Below the pieces are notes generated by a model. The model was not told where the DNA came from. It saw only the letters and a program-made list of their open reading frames with translations, and did no database searches. Positions 9,190-17,538 of a stretch of 64,000 nucleotides of DNA are shown here, one piece after another (the stretch's first letter is position 1; each line of letters starts with the position of its first letter). The DNA is taken from positions 1 to 64,000 of the forward strand of contig JARYMB010000007.1 in assembly GCA_029907345.1 (NCBI GenBank). The letters run 5' to 3'. Source of the DNA: Methanolinea sp. GTDB taxonomy: Archaea; Halobacteriota; Methanomicrobia; Methanomicrobiales; Methanospirillaceae. Position numbers and translations under genes: made by a program.

Positions 9190-9978
9190 ATGACTGCCAC
9201 ACACCAGAGGATTCCATTTTATTTTTTATTCCTGCTCATCCTCCTCGTTCCCCTTATCTCACTGCCCGTCGCAGCAGGGAGTTCTCCGGAACCGGATGAG
9301 TCGATACCCGTTATGACTGCTCCCCTGTGGAACGACCGGGGTAACACCTATTCCAGCCAGTTACGTTGGGACCTTGCGATAGACGCGTATTCCCGTGCAA
9401 TTGAACTCGAACCGAGCTTTGCCAGGGCTTACTTCAACCGCGGAAAGGCATACGCGGAGCTGGGCCGCTACGACGACGCGATTGCAGACTACGAGATGGC
9501 TATCGCTCGTGACCCCTCTCTCAAAGGTGTTATTGAACATTTTCTCGATATTGCAGTCAGGAACCGTTACGTGACCCTTCCGGGTGAGGCTTTGCTCAAG
9601 GGCACACTGTTCCCGGGTGGACAATTCCTTGCAGTCGACAACACAAAAGGTACGTCCGATGTCGTGGTTGCCCTGACCCCGCGGGGTCAGCGGGGAGCGG
9701 TCCTCGCGGTCTACGTTGCAAAGGGTCATTCTCACCGGTTTGACCAGGTCGTCCCGCCCGGGATATACGATGTCTATATAACGACCGGGGAACGCTGGAA
9801 CCCGAAAGAAAAGGCATTTGCAGTCGAGACAGGCTACCTGATGTGGAAAGCACCACAGGTCTTTGCAGGGTCCGGGAATGCCGGGCTTACCCTGACCTTC
9901 ATTCAATGGTACCCGCCATCGTGTTGGTGGGACCCGGCCCTGACATCCATCACCCCCGAGCAGTTCCCGGCACTCTAG
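9190..9978 (+). CDS. exported TPR protein
   Basis: An N-terminal signal segment (FYFLFLLILLVPLISLPVAAG) is followed by two tetratricopeptide repeats at about residues 45-115 (WNDRGNTY..., AYFNRGKAYAELGRYDDAI) and a C-terminal beta-rich domain of about 130 residues with no recognised family. The C-terminal domain resembles small carboxypeptidase-regulatory-like or Ig-like folds only in general character. Start set at ATG 9190, which has GGAG at 9178-9181; an upstream ATG at 9151 lies inside the probable promoter (TATTTATG near 9148-9155). Probably a surface protein-interaction factor. Confidence 0.78.
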   Translation: MTATHQRIPFYFLFLLILLVPLISLPVAAGSSPEPDESIPVMTAPLWNDRGNTYSSQLRWDLAIDAYSRAIELEPSFARAYFNRGKAYAELGRYDDAIADYEMAIARDPSLKGVIEHFLDIAVRNRYVTLPGEALLKGTLFPGGQFLAVDNTKGTSDVVVALTPRGQRGAVLAVYVAKGHSHRFDQVVPPGIYDVYITTGERWNPKEKAFAVETGYLMWKAPQVFAGSGNAGLTLTFIQWYPPSCWWDPALTSITPEQFPAL

Positions 9979-10182
9979 GGGCTACAAAATCTTTTTTCAC
10001 GGTTCACCAGAGAAGTGTCACCGACAGGATCCCCCTAGTTTTTCCTGCTGTACAATTCTGCATACCAGTTCATCGCGTCACAGACCACGTTTTTCTGACG
10101 GTTGCCAGGTGTCGCGGGAAACAGGTAGAAGAACCGACGGCGGTTAATGTATTTTCTGATGGGAAAAAGGAAAAGGATCTTT

Positions 10183-11517
10183 TCACCGTCTCCTTCCCAA
10201 TAATACCACTGCAAGGATCCCGATACCGAGGACGGCAAGAACTGCCGGGAGCGGGGCCTTTGTCGGGGTTATGGTCGGTGAAGGGGAAAGTGTTGCATCT
10301 ACCGGCGTCTGGAGGTCTCTGTTTACCTGAATTGTTGCCCTCCAGTCGGCATATCCGGGATGGGTCAGGAGGACCGTGTGCGTTCCGGGGGCAATCGAAT
10401 AAAGAACGAGCGGGGTAATTCCCATATACTCGTTGTCAAGGTATACGCTCGCCCCGGCAGGGTTCGACTGGATGGAGAGCGAACCCGTACCAGATACCTG
10501 GGTTGGAGTGGGAGTGACTGAGAGTGTCTGAGAGATCCTTGTCGTCTCACCGGAGTTGACCATCACGTTCCCAATCCAGTCCTGGAAACCCGAGAGGGAT
10601 ATCCTGACCTGGTGGTACCCCGGGGGGAGGCCGGATGCAAGCTGTGGCGAGGGGCCATAGTATGTCCCGTCAACGTAGACACTTGCACCAGAGGGTAGTG
10701 ACGTGACATAGATAGACCCGGTCGAAGGGGTGATTTGGGAGAGTGATGCAAAAACCTGCGTGTTTTGGCCGGAACTGACCGATGTGGTCGTACTCCATAC
10801 CTGATACCCGGACTTGCTCACCTGGACGGTATGGAGGCCGGGAAGCACGTTATGGAACGTGCAGGGTGTGACCTGTGACTGCGCCCCGTCGAGAACAGCA
10901 GTCGCACCGGAGGGCGATGACGTCACGGTGATGCTCCCGTAGGTCTGGACAGGCTGCAAAGTTGCGGTTACGGGGACGGTCTCGCCTTCGCCGGGGTTAC
11001 CGGGCTGGTAACTGCTCCACTCCTGATAGCCGGAAAGCACGAGCCGGATGTTGTGTCCCGGCGTGCCTGTTGTCGAAACGGTCACTGTGAGCGGGGTGGT
11101 TCCTTTGTAGGAGTCATCGAAGTAAACCGATGCTCCCGAGGGGCTGGAGGATATCCTGTAATATCCCTTCCCCCCTCCCGGCGTGGGCTGGAGCGTCGCG
11201 CTGATGTGAATCGTCTCACCCTCGAAGGGGTTGCCCTCATACGTATCAGTCCATTCAACGTACCCGGTCTTCGTAATCCGGATGGTATGGGACGGTGTCC
11301 CTGTTGTGGAGACAGGAATGGTGACAGGGGTCGTGCCCTGGTATGTCCCATCAAAGTAGACCGTCGCATCCGAAGGGGACGAGGAAATCTGGAAATATCC
11401 CGTGCCGCCACCGATCATGGCGGAGACCTGCGCTGTGCATGCCACCAACGCGATGGCAAACAGAATGACAGTGGGAATCGGGCGTAAGGAGAAAGACACC
11501 ATGGATACATGCCTCAT
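10183..11517 (-). CDS. surface protein with five PEGA domains
   Basis: Signal peptide (residues about 12-33), then five PEGA repeats of 70-80 residues. Each has the S(S/N)PSGA(S/T)VY.D and (Y)xGxTP signatures and an H.(V/I)xx(S/T)K(T/S)GY block. A Thr/Pro-rich linker (SPSPTITPTKAPLP) and a C-terminal transmembrane anchor ending GRRR follow. PEGA domains are extracellular beta-sandwiches common in methanogen envelopes. A TTTTTATAG box centred near 11547 lies 27-30 bp before the ATG, so the mRNA is probably leaderless. Confidence 0.9.
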   Translation of the reverse strand: MRHVSMVSFSLRPIPTVILFAIALVACTAQVSAMIGGGTGYFQISSSPSDATVYFDGTYQGTTPVTIPVSTTGTPSHTIRITKTGYVEWTDTYEGNPFEGETIHISATLQPTPGGGKGYYRISSSPSGASVYFDDSYKGTTPLTVTVSTTGTPGHNIRLVLSGYQEWSSYQPGNPGEGETVPVTATLQPVQTYGSITVTSSPSGATAVLDGAQSQVTPCTFHNVLPGLHTVQVSKSGYQVWSTTTSVSSGQNTQVFASLSQITPSTGSIYVTSLPSGASVYVDGTYYGPSPQLASGLPPGYHQVRISLSGFQDWIGNVMVNSGETTRISQTLSVTPTPTQVSGTGSLSIQSNPAGASVYLDNEYMGITPLVLYSIAPGTHTVLLTHPGYADWRATIQVNRDLQTPVDATLSPSPTITPTKAPLPAVLAVLGIGILAVVLLGRRR

Positions 11518-11836
11518 GTTTTCATATCTGGATTGCCGCAGAGACTATAAAAATCATGCATAAAACCGGTCCGCGATACCTTTCATCATCATGGTGAAAA
11601 GAGAGAAGATGATTATGCGATGGTAAAACAGGAATCGCATATTTTTATGAGTCGCCGGGGTGCTTTTTTTCATGGAAGGAAAGGAATTGGTGCCTGATAT
11701 GCATATCAGCTGATTGACAGGAGAAAATTTGAATGTTGAAAGGGTAATAACCCTGAATTAAATATTCTTCCTGCCCATTATTCTTAGGTCAAAAGTCCTT
11801 GTGGATTTTTGTCCAGTCGGAATGGATCAGAGAATT
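11518..11836. other. intergenic region upstream of the PEGA gene and tRNA-Gln
   Basis: No gene seen. It contains the PEGA promoter (TATA near 11543-11551 on minus), a perfect 16-bp palindrome at 11694-11709, a shorter palindrome GGGTAATAACCC near 11741-11752 and the A+T-rich segment TTAAATATTC at about 11758-11767 that may contribute to the tRNA promoter. Confidence 0.6.
11694..11709. promoter_or_regulatory. perfect 16-bp palindrome
   Basis: CTGATATGCATATCAG is exactly self-complementary and lies in a gene-free interval about 180 bp upstream of the PEGA start and about 130 bp upstream of the tRNA. It could be a dimer-binding operator; nothing else supports that role. Confidence 0.35.
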
Positions 11837-11909
11837 ACCCCCGTAGTGTAGCGGTCAATCATGCAGGACTTTGGATCCGGCGACACCAGTTCGAATCTGG
11901 TCGGGGGTA
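11837..11909 (+). tRNA. tRNA-Gln (anticodon TTG)
   Basis: Cloverleaf with acceptor stem ACCCCCG/CGGGGGT, U8-A9, anticodon loop CTTTGGA (TTG at positions 34-36) and T-arm ACCAG-TTCGAAT-CTGGT. CCA is not encoded. The anticodon stem CAGGA/TCCGG has an A28-G42 mismatch; the other four pairs are intact. No intron. Confidence 0.92.
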
Positions 11910-12431
11910 TCTAAACGTCAAGTTCTATACTCTCCTTTTCCCTATCGCGCAAATAATCGCCCCTGCGACCGACCCCTCCCACGACCCCGCCCCTACCAAC
12001 CCGAACGGTCGGGGCCTCCACCCCGGCGCCCCTCTTCCTGCGGCATGGGACCCCTGCCCCATGCGATTCCTCCCTCTGGTCAGAATCTCATCGCAGGAGA
12101 GAGGAGACCAGAGAGATCTTGATACACAATAACGGGGCAACGTGCTCGCTCTGCTCCATCTCCGTCCGCTCCTCCTCCCAGTCCGGTGCTCCTCCATTTC
12201 GCTATACTCGCACTATGCCCCTGATTTTCTCTTCCTAATCCTGATTCACTGACGCTCCCGGCTTTGTCGTTCCACTCCTTTCCGGCAGCTGTTCCATCCC
12301 GTTCCTTGCATCGTGCTTTGCACCAGGCTCGTCGCTGTTTACCGGACAATGAAGACGCTCAGTGACTCGCTCCTTTCGGTCGCTCGGGCCGTTGCGGTTG
12401 TTTTGTTGGCACCACCACCATTTGACTGGAA
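11910..12431. other. gene-free region downstream of tRNA-Gln
   Basis: About 520 bp without a credible gene. The first part is C-rich on plus (CCCCTCC, CCCCGCCCC runs). The rest is mixed composition and shows no codon structure in any frame. No duplicate of the tRNA 3' end was seen to mark an integration site. Could be decayed sequence at the edge of the accessory region. Confidence 0.5.
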
Positions 12432-13739
12432 TTAGAGCAAGCACTTGGAGTTCTTATCTCTGACCTTCTTAATAGCTAGTGCTGCAATACACCCCGCAAT
12501 CAGTGTGAAGCAGGTAAAACCCGGTGATGATGCCGAAGGCATTACTTCACCCTTATCAAGTGAATTGGTCGCAGGAGTCAGAGAGTTGCCGTTTCCCGGA
12601 CGGGTATCCGTGCCGGATACGGTCTCTTCAGGCTGGGAGAAGAGGATAAAGAGGACGACCTCGCGGGGCTCCCTTGACCAGTCTTTTCCTGCGCCCCGTG
12701 TGAAAATTACCCGTTCCCCTGAGATAACCGGATGGGAAAGCCCACGCTCGAAAGGAGTGATCTGGCTTTTTTCTCCTGTGTGTAGGTCCATTATCATGAC
12801 CGCGCTTCTGCTATCCCTGAAATCGAGAGGATTCATAGACTGTAACCATACAACCCGGTCATCCGAGACGGAAGGAAGATGCCCCTGGTGCACGCTTCCC
12901 TGACCTATAACGGTCCTGGTCCGGGAAGAGATGGAGTAATGAACAATCGTATGGATCCCATGGATCTTTTCTGTCCAGATCACATTGTCACCGGAGAGAT
13001 ACGGATTGCTCTCTACAGGATTTTCCGTTGGCAGACGTTCCTCTTTTCCGTTCTTCAGATCATAGAGGTACAATTCCTGGTCATCCGGACCACTGGAGCG
13101 GTAGTCTTTCCACAGTATGAAATTACCTGATATCATAGGGGTACTCTGGTTGCCCGGTGAACCAGTCGGGAGGTACCGTCTCTCCCCAGTTGTCAGATTG
13201 AGGATGACGATCTTTCCCCCGTCAACACTTGAGTGGGCAATTCCCTCGTGTTCGGTCCAGATAACCCGGTCCCCGTCAATACAAGGATTCTGATTGAACC
13301 TGAGATCGGATACAGGGAGAACCGCATCATTCTGGTTGGTGAGTTGAACTGCAGATCCTGTTGAGAGATTTATGAGTATGATCCCTTTTTCGCTGAACAC
13401 AAGCCGATCACCTGATGTTCTTGCTGTTTCAACCTGATGCATTATGGGAATCGTACCGTCTGAACTCATTTGCCCTTTTTCTCCGATCCGAACGAGTTGT
13501 CTTTTCGTCCCCTCTGTTAGGTTATACCCATAAAACCCCCGTTCTGACGCATTCAGGTACGTGTTATCCTGTATCCAGAAGAGTTGATCCTCCTCTAGGA
13601 TCATGTAGAATGGCTCCCCTGATAGAGTGAAAAGCACTGTTTCGGTCCCAGATACCGGTTCTGCACTTGTGACCAAGGGAATAGTGACCAGACAGATGAC
13701 GATTATCAGGAGGCCGCTGGAATGTCGATGGTTATTCAT
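12432..13739 (-). CDS. exported TolB/WD40-like beta-propeller protein with PGF-type anchor
   Basis: Signal peptide (LIIVICLVTIPLVTSAEP), then about 350 residues of repeating blade motifs of the form (I/V)SGxxxxW(K/T)(D/E)...(L/I)YLYDLxxGxExxLP, i.e. a TolB-type propeller of probably six or seven blades. The C-terminus has a Ser/Thr-rich linker, then SPGF followed by a hydrophobic segment and a basic tail (KKVRDK). This is the PGF-CTERM layout processed by archaeosortase A in other archaea, which would link the protein to membrane lipid. Ligand unknown. First gene of the secreted-protein region. Confidence 0.82.
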   Translation of the reverse strand: MNNHRHSSGLLIIVICLVTIPLVTSAEPVSGTETVLFTLSGEPFYMILEEDQLFWIQDNTYLNASERGFYGYNLTEGTKRQLVRIGEKGQMSSDGTIPIMHQVETARTSGDRLVFSEKGIILINLSTGSAVQLTNQNDAVLPVSDLRFNQNPCIDGDRVIWTEHEGIAHSSVDGGKIVILNLTTGERRYLPTGSPGNQSTPMISGNFILWKDYRSSGPDDQELYLYDLKNGKEERLPTENPVESNPYLSGDNVIWTEKIHGIHTIVHYSISSRTRTVIGQGSVHQGHLPSVSDDRVVWLQSMNPLDFRDSRSAVMIMDLHTGEKSQITPFERGLSHPVISGERVIFTRGAGKDWSREPREVVLFILFSQPEETVSGTDTRPGNGNSLTPATNSLDKGEVMPSASSPGFTCFTLIAGCIAALAIKKVRDKNSKCLL

Positions 13740-13753
13740 GGCTGAAAAAATGG

Positions 13754-14389
13754 TTAGTGGAAGCTGAACACCGAAGTGTCGTCATAGTCATCAGCATAGT
13801 AGGGCGTTGGAATATACCCCCATGCATGGACATAGTACTGGCCATTCGCAGGATATAACTTATCTTTCGATGCGGTGACTGACCATACCCCCTGTTGTGA
13901 ACTTGCCGATGTCGAATCCACGGTCTGTCCGGTCCCCCGGTTAATCAGGAACGCTTCGACATAGATATACCAGGGAGGTCCCTCCAGTCCCGATGCAGTA
14001 CAGGTTCCTCCAAAACGGATGGTTCTCCAGTCAAACTTATATCCGGTCGCACTGACAGAAACAGTGGCACGATCCAGGGCCGGCTGTTCATCGTTGGTAT
14101 CGTTGTCCGGTGCAGGCTCCGTGCTCCACCAGGTCATCTTCTGACCGGCCATATTCTTCCTGTATGAATCGGGAATCCCGACAAGGTGTTCCGGGTGGAC
14201 CTTTTCCATATATTCAAGAACGGTAATGTCCTTGCCATAGAGCTCATTGATTAGGCTCAACTGCTCTGTAGTGGCATCCGATCGGACGACTCCCTTCTCG
14301 TCTTCCGCACTCGCTACACCGATCAGTGCAGATGCAAACAGCAGGATCAGCATGAAAACCGATCCTGTTTTTATTCCATAGAGTTTCAT
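13754..14389 (-). CDS. secreted protein of unknown function, under leader copy A
   Basis: Start at ATG 14389, directly preceded by GGAAGGAG within the conserved leader; an in-frame upstream extension to 14509 lies wholly inside that leader and is rejected. The product (211 aa) has a signal peptide (VFMLILLFASALIGVASAED), a helical segment with ELYGKDITVLEYMEKVHPE, and a beta-rich C-terminal half with several Trp and Tyr and two Cys-free sheets. No catalytic motif is recognised. It shares its leader, but no visible protein sequence, with the genes behind leader copies B and C. Confidence 0.75.
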   Translation of the reverse strand: MKLYGIKTGSVFMLILLFASALIGVASAEDEKGVVRSDATTEQLSLINELYGKDITVLEYMEKVHPEHLVGIPDSYRKNMAGQKMTWWSTEPAPDNDTNDEQPALDRATVSVSATGYKFDWRTIRFGGTCTASGLEGPPWYIYVEAFLINRGTGQTVDSTSASSQQGVWSVTASKDKLYPANGQYYVHAWGYIPTPYYADDYDDTSVFSFH

Positions 14390-14657
14390 GATTTTGCTCC
14401 TTCCGGGCTTTATGCGATGCGTCGATTTCGAGCCCGGATTTATGACAGCAGGGAAAGCATCCTGCCTTCCGGAAAGCTGTCGGGTGATGAGGGACTTGCC
14501 CTCACCCACTATGGGTAATTGGATCCAGGTGCATAAACGATCTCTGTGCCAGATCCAGAACTGTCAGCAGAATGATTCGGAGTAGAGCACGTGACGGTAT
14601 TGATGATTCTCCGTATCAATGATTCTCCCGGATGAGCCCGGTCTGCATCTCGATCCC
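14390..14657 (-). ncRNA. conserved structured 5' leader, copy A
   Basis: Full-length copy of a repeat found three times. On minus it runs from a probable transcription start (TATA-like TTTTAAAAT at about 14671-14679) to the ATG at 14389. Inverted repeats (plus coordinates): 14403-14409/14431-14437 (CCGGGCT/AGCCCGG, immediately upstream of the ribosome-binding site on the transcript), 14444-14449/14476-14481 enclosing 14452-14458/14464-14470, 14482-14493/14499-14507, 14520-14525/14552-14557 and 14599-14604/14615-14620. About 94% identical to copy B and 97% to copy C over shared parts, counted by eye. RNA function is inferred. Confidence 0.6.
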
Positions 14658-14765
14658 GGCCGGAATGATATTTTAAAATCATGCACATTCCCGAAGATTA
14701 CGAATTCGCCATCCCAAGTCTGCAAGTGCGATTTCGATTGCTGCTGTTTTTTATTGGTGTACCAT

Positions 14766-15005
14766 TTCAATCTCCCTCTTCGTCATTTTAAGTGGGTAAG
14801 TTGCATGAGTGCATGACATTCTTTCTTCGTTTTGAATTGGTTTATTCAAAGAAGAAACATAGACTTTCTATGAAACCCTTCGTGAAACCGCCGCCGGGGC
14901 GCCCTTCGGGGGCGGCGGAACCATCCTCATGTGGGGGTGTGGGGGCGACCAGCCCCCACATTGGGTTCTCATTACCCACTCAGATTAGCGAAGAGCCTTC
15001 AATCT
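14766..15005. repeat. 8-bp target-site duplication flanking the MITE
   Basis: TTCAATCT occurs at 14766-14773 and again at 14998-15005, directly abutting the two ends of the 224-bp element. An 8-bp duplication is the size made by ISL3-family transposition. Confidence 0.8.
14774..14997 (+). mobile_element. MITE of the ISL3-like family, copy 1
   Basis: A 224-bp non-coding element with imperfect terminal inverted repeats of about 26 bp (outer CTCTTCG, inner AGTGGGTAA at both ends). Its left end is identical over about 30 nt to the terminus of the transposase-bearing element at 1-456. The inside is G+C-rich with self-complementary stretches (GCCGCCGGGGC/ GGCGGC). It lies between two secreted/membrane protein genes. 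It should be mobilised only in trans by an intact family transposase. Confidence 0.85.
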
Positions 15006-15109
15006 ACTCCTTGCACGAAAGTAATCATCATAACCGTTAATAGGACAATCACCGGATCACTGAAAATCCCCCTGGAACATAAGGGAGCATTAAAGCCTGT
15101 CAGTGTCCC

Positions 15110-15661
15110 CTACACTGAAGCCAACTTCCCGGAAAAGCGATAATAGAGGGCAACTCCCCCGTACACGAGCGATGCAATAACCACAGCCTCGATGAATAGG
15201 ACCGACAGAAATACTATGGGAGAGTACAAGTTCGGGAGGGCGCCGGACAAAACTCTCACAAGTCCAGCCTGGTTCACCACCTCTGCGACGAATAAGTAAA
15301 AAAAAGTTATTATTGACGTTTCGAAAACGTAAATCCAGGATTTTGTTTTGGGCAACCTCCTTTCGAACAGGGGAAACGGAGTGATCGTTCCCATGGAGAT
15401 TAAGGCGCCGAAGAGCAGCCAGCTTATTGCAGCGACAAACCCCACTGTTTTATACAGCATCTCCAGTCCCGGGCCGGCTGTCGAGAGGATGACAGCGATC
15501 ACGATGAATATAACTGGGGGAAGGATCAGTCGTACGAATTTTATCCGGACTTTGTTTATCACTACGAAAAACAAAGACGAGAGGAGTGAGTAGAGTATCG
15601 AGGGTATACCGATAAGAAGCAGAATAACGATAAATCCCCGGAACCATTCTATCGGGGTCAC
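15110..15661 (-). CDS. polytopic membrane protein of unknown function
   Basis: 183 residues with about five hydrophobic segments, at roughly 8-33, 42-62, 70-92, 110-130 and 148-172. No motif of a known family is recognised. There are few charged residues apart from short basic loops (NKVRIKFVR, ERRLPKTKS), which would place those loops inside. It sits between the MITE and the phospholipase-like gene, in an A+T-rich stretch, and has no obvious operon partner. Confidence 0.65.
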   Translation of the reverse strand: MTPIEWFRGFIVILLLIGIPSILYSLLSSLFFVVINKVRIKFVRLILPPVIFIVIAVILSTAGPGLEMLYKTVGFVAAISWLLFGALISMGTITPFPLFERRLPKTKSWIYVFETSIITFFYLFVAEVVNQAGLVRVLSGALPNLYSPIVFLSVLFIEAVVIASLVYGGVALYYRFSGKLASV

Positions 15662-15717
15662 GATTTCTCACCGTATTAGAAATGGAAACGGCATATTCAT
15701 CTTTTCCCGGTCGAATT

Positions 15718-15733
15718 TTTTTAAAAAAATGGT
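15718..15733 (-). terminator. T-tract terminator after the phospholipase-like gene
   Basis: On minus, a run of seven T followed by seven A lies a few bases after the stop at 15741, forming a small A/T-only inverted repeat; U-tracts terminate archaeal RNA polymerase. Confidence 0.45.
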
Positions 15734-15740
15734 ATGTAGT

Positions 15741-16910
15741 CTAATCCCGCACATAGTTCACCAGTCCGAGGGTATGCTTCGACGTATCTATCAAAACATT
15801 GGAGGTGATCATGTAGGTGTTGGGATCATTCTGCAACGTGTATGGATTGTTGTAGACGTAATAATACAGGGTATTCAATTTCGTATTTGAATACTGGGCC
15901 AGCGATTGAGCGGATACGAAGGGATCGGTCATTGGATAGTAGTACCAGTTGTTTGTGACGAAGTAATTGAACGCATATGGACCAGAGGGCGGTGCGGTGG
16001 ACCAGTACGAATTGACATAACCTTCGTAATTGTTGTGTACCCACGAATACAAGGGTGGTGACCAGGGGGGACTGATTCCTTGGAATAGCTGTTCGGCCTC
16101 CTTTCCGGTATGGAGAGGATTCCCGAGATCGGTCAGGAAATGACTTGAATATCCCAACTGCTGATAAGCGAGCGAATTATATCCAAGGTCGAGGTTTGAT
16201 TTTCCCAGATCCGCGTAGTAGTCGCAATAATACCTTCCCTGACCCAGCCATGAGAGTGAGGGATCAGGATTCCAGTAATGATTTATAAGATTGTATGGAA
16301 ATGTCCAGAAGGAATCCGGTATTGGCGCTGATGAAGTTGCCTGGTTCCGGTAATACGAATCAACGCCCCATTTCCAGCACGAATCATTTATAATCATTGA
16401 ATGCTCGTTCCCTGACCATTTCGGATTGTTGCCGTCGCTGAAAAGGTCATTGAGATATCTTGTTATCTCAGAATCGACTTTTTTGAGTCCTTTTTGCTCC
16501 TCATCTGTTAACATGAGTCCCTGTTCTTTCCCTTCAATGGAAATATAGGTATATCCATCGCTTTTTGCAAATTTTACAGGATATTTCTCCCACATCTTCC
16601 AGAGGAAATCGGCCATCCACGATTTATCCTCGTTCGAGGCATAACATTCATCAATTGCACGAAGCATATTGGCCTTACCATCGCTGTTCAGGATGAGGAG
16701 CATGTAATATGGGGTTTCCCTTTCAAGGAGAGGGTCCCATGTGACGAACTCCATATCTGAATAGAATTCTTTTACATCGCTGTTAGCGACAGAAATCGGA
16801 ACCGGTCCTCCAATTTCATTGACAGCGGCCGCGGCGCTCACGCATGGTACCATCGCCATTCCTGCCAGCAGCAGCGCCAGCAGAACGGCTCTAAATTTCA
16901 TTGCTTTCAT
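15741..16910 (-). CDS. secreted zinc-dependent phospholipase C/P1 nuclease-like protein
   Basis: Signal peptide (FRAVLLALLLAGMAMVPCVSAAAA), then about 360 residues rich in Tyr, Trp and Asn. Key segments are NEHSMIINDSCW, NHYWNPDP and HFLTDLGNPLH. The last matches the H-x3-D-x3-P-x-H zinc-binding pattern of phospholipase C/S1-P1 nucleases, and a further His lies in WVHNNY. The fold assignment is moderate; lipid versus nucleic-acid substrate cannot be decided. Start set at ATG 16910 (GAGTGAAAAG upstream); an extension to 16964 would spoil the signal peptide. Leader copy B lies about 240 bp upstream. Confidence 0.68.
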   Translation of the reverse strand: MKAMKFRAVLLALLLAGMAMVPCVSAAAAVNEIGGPVPISVANSDVKEFYSDMEFVTWDPLLERETPYYMLLILNSDGKANMLRAIDECYASNEDKSWMADFLWKMWEKYPVKFAKSDGYTYISIEGKEQGLMLTDEEQKGLKKVDSEITRYLNDLFSDGNNPKWSGNEHSMIINDSCWKWGVDSYYRNQATSSAPIPDSFWTFPYNLINHYWNPDPSLSWLGQGRYYCDYYADLGKSNLDLGYNSLAYQQLGYSSHFLTDLGNPLHTGKEAEQLFQGISPPWSPPLYSWVHNNYEGYVNSYWSTAPPSGPYAFNYFVTNNWYYYPMTDPFVSAQSLAQYSNTKLNTLYYYVYNNPYTLQNDPNTYMITSNVLIDTSKHTLGLVNYVRD

Positions 16911-17538
16911 CTTTTCACTCTCTGTTTTTTCGATACGTTCCGCTCGGCAATCTGGATCAATCACCAGCGGAACCGGGAAGGATTCAGATGGTGTGCAAAT
17001 TTCTATGAATCCTGCCGTTTCTTATTGGATATCTTAAGATTGTCCGCATTGGTGTTCGTGACTATGGCACCAAATAATTTCTGTCCACATCCTCAAACTG
17101 CCAGTTTGATGATTTGGAAACAAACTGGGAACCATTTACAGTCATTGACGTCAATCCCGAGCCCGGCTATACAACAGCAGGGAAAACATCCTGACTTCCG
17201 AAATGCTGTCGGGTGATGAGGGACTTGCCCTCACCCTACATGGATAATCGGATCCAGGTGCATAAACGATCTCTGTGCCAGATCCAGAACTGTCAGCAGA
17301 ATGATTCGGAGTAGAGCACGTGACGGTATTGATGATTCTCCATATCAATGATTCTCCCGGATGAGCCCGGTCTGCATCTCGATCCCAAACAGTCCATGGG
17401 TGTGATCATATTCACGATTCATTAAAACGGAATCCATGCGTCATTCAGGTGTTTTCCAGGTAGTGTGCATATAAAGAGAAATCATACATGAACGAGAAGA
17501 TCTCCCCCTTATATTTCAGGCAACGGTCGACGAGTCAT
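16911..17538. other. intergenic region containing leader copy B
   Basis: No gene. 17148-17386 is the leader repeat. The interval 16911-17147 between that repeat and the phospholipase-like gene is unique A+T-rich sequence with possible minus-strand TATA boxes around 17027-17037 (AATAAG, TTAAGATATCC), so the gene may have an additional proximal promoter. Confidence 0.55.
17148..17386 (-). ncRNA. conserved structured leader, copy B
   Basis: The core 17158-17386 is exactly as long (229 bp) as 14429-14657 in copy A, with about 14 differences by eye. The distal 145 bp differ at a single position. It lacks the portion with the ribosome-binding site, so it is not fused to a start codon. A TATA-like GAATATGATC on minus near 17404-17413 would place transcription start near the conserved boundary. 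The GACAGC/GCTGTT stem is kept through a G-U pair; one internal pair of the nested stem is lost. It may be a solo or partly decayed copy. Confidence 0.55.

Noticed and set aside
11837-11909. tRNA-Gln as an integration site of a mobile island
   Set aside because: No second copy of its 3' end and no integrase gene in the window.
14390-14509. N-terminal extension of the secreted protein at 13754-14389
   Set aside because: It would translate the conserved leader; the signal peptide and GGAAGGAG site fix the start at 14389.
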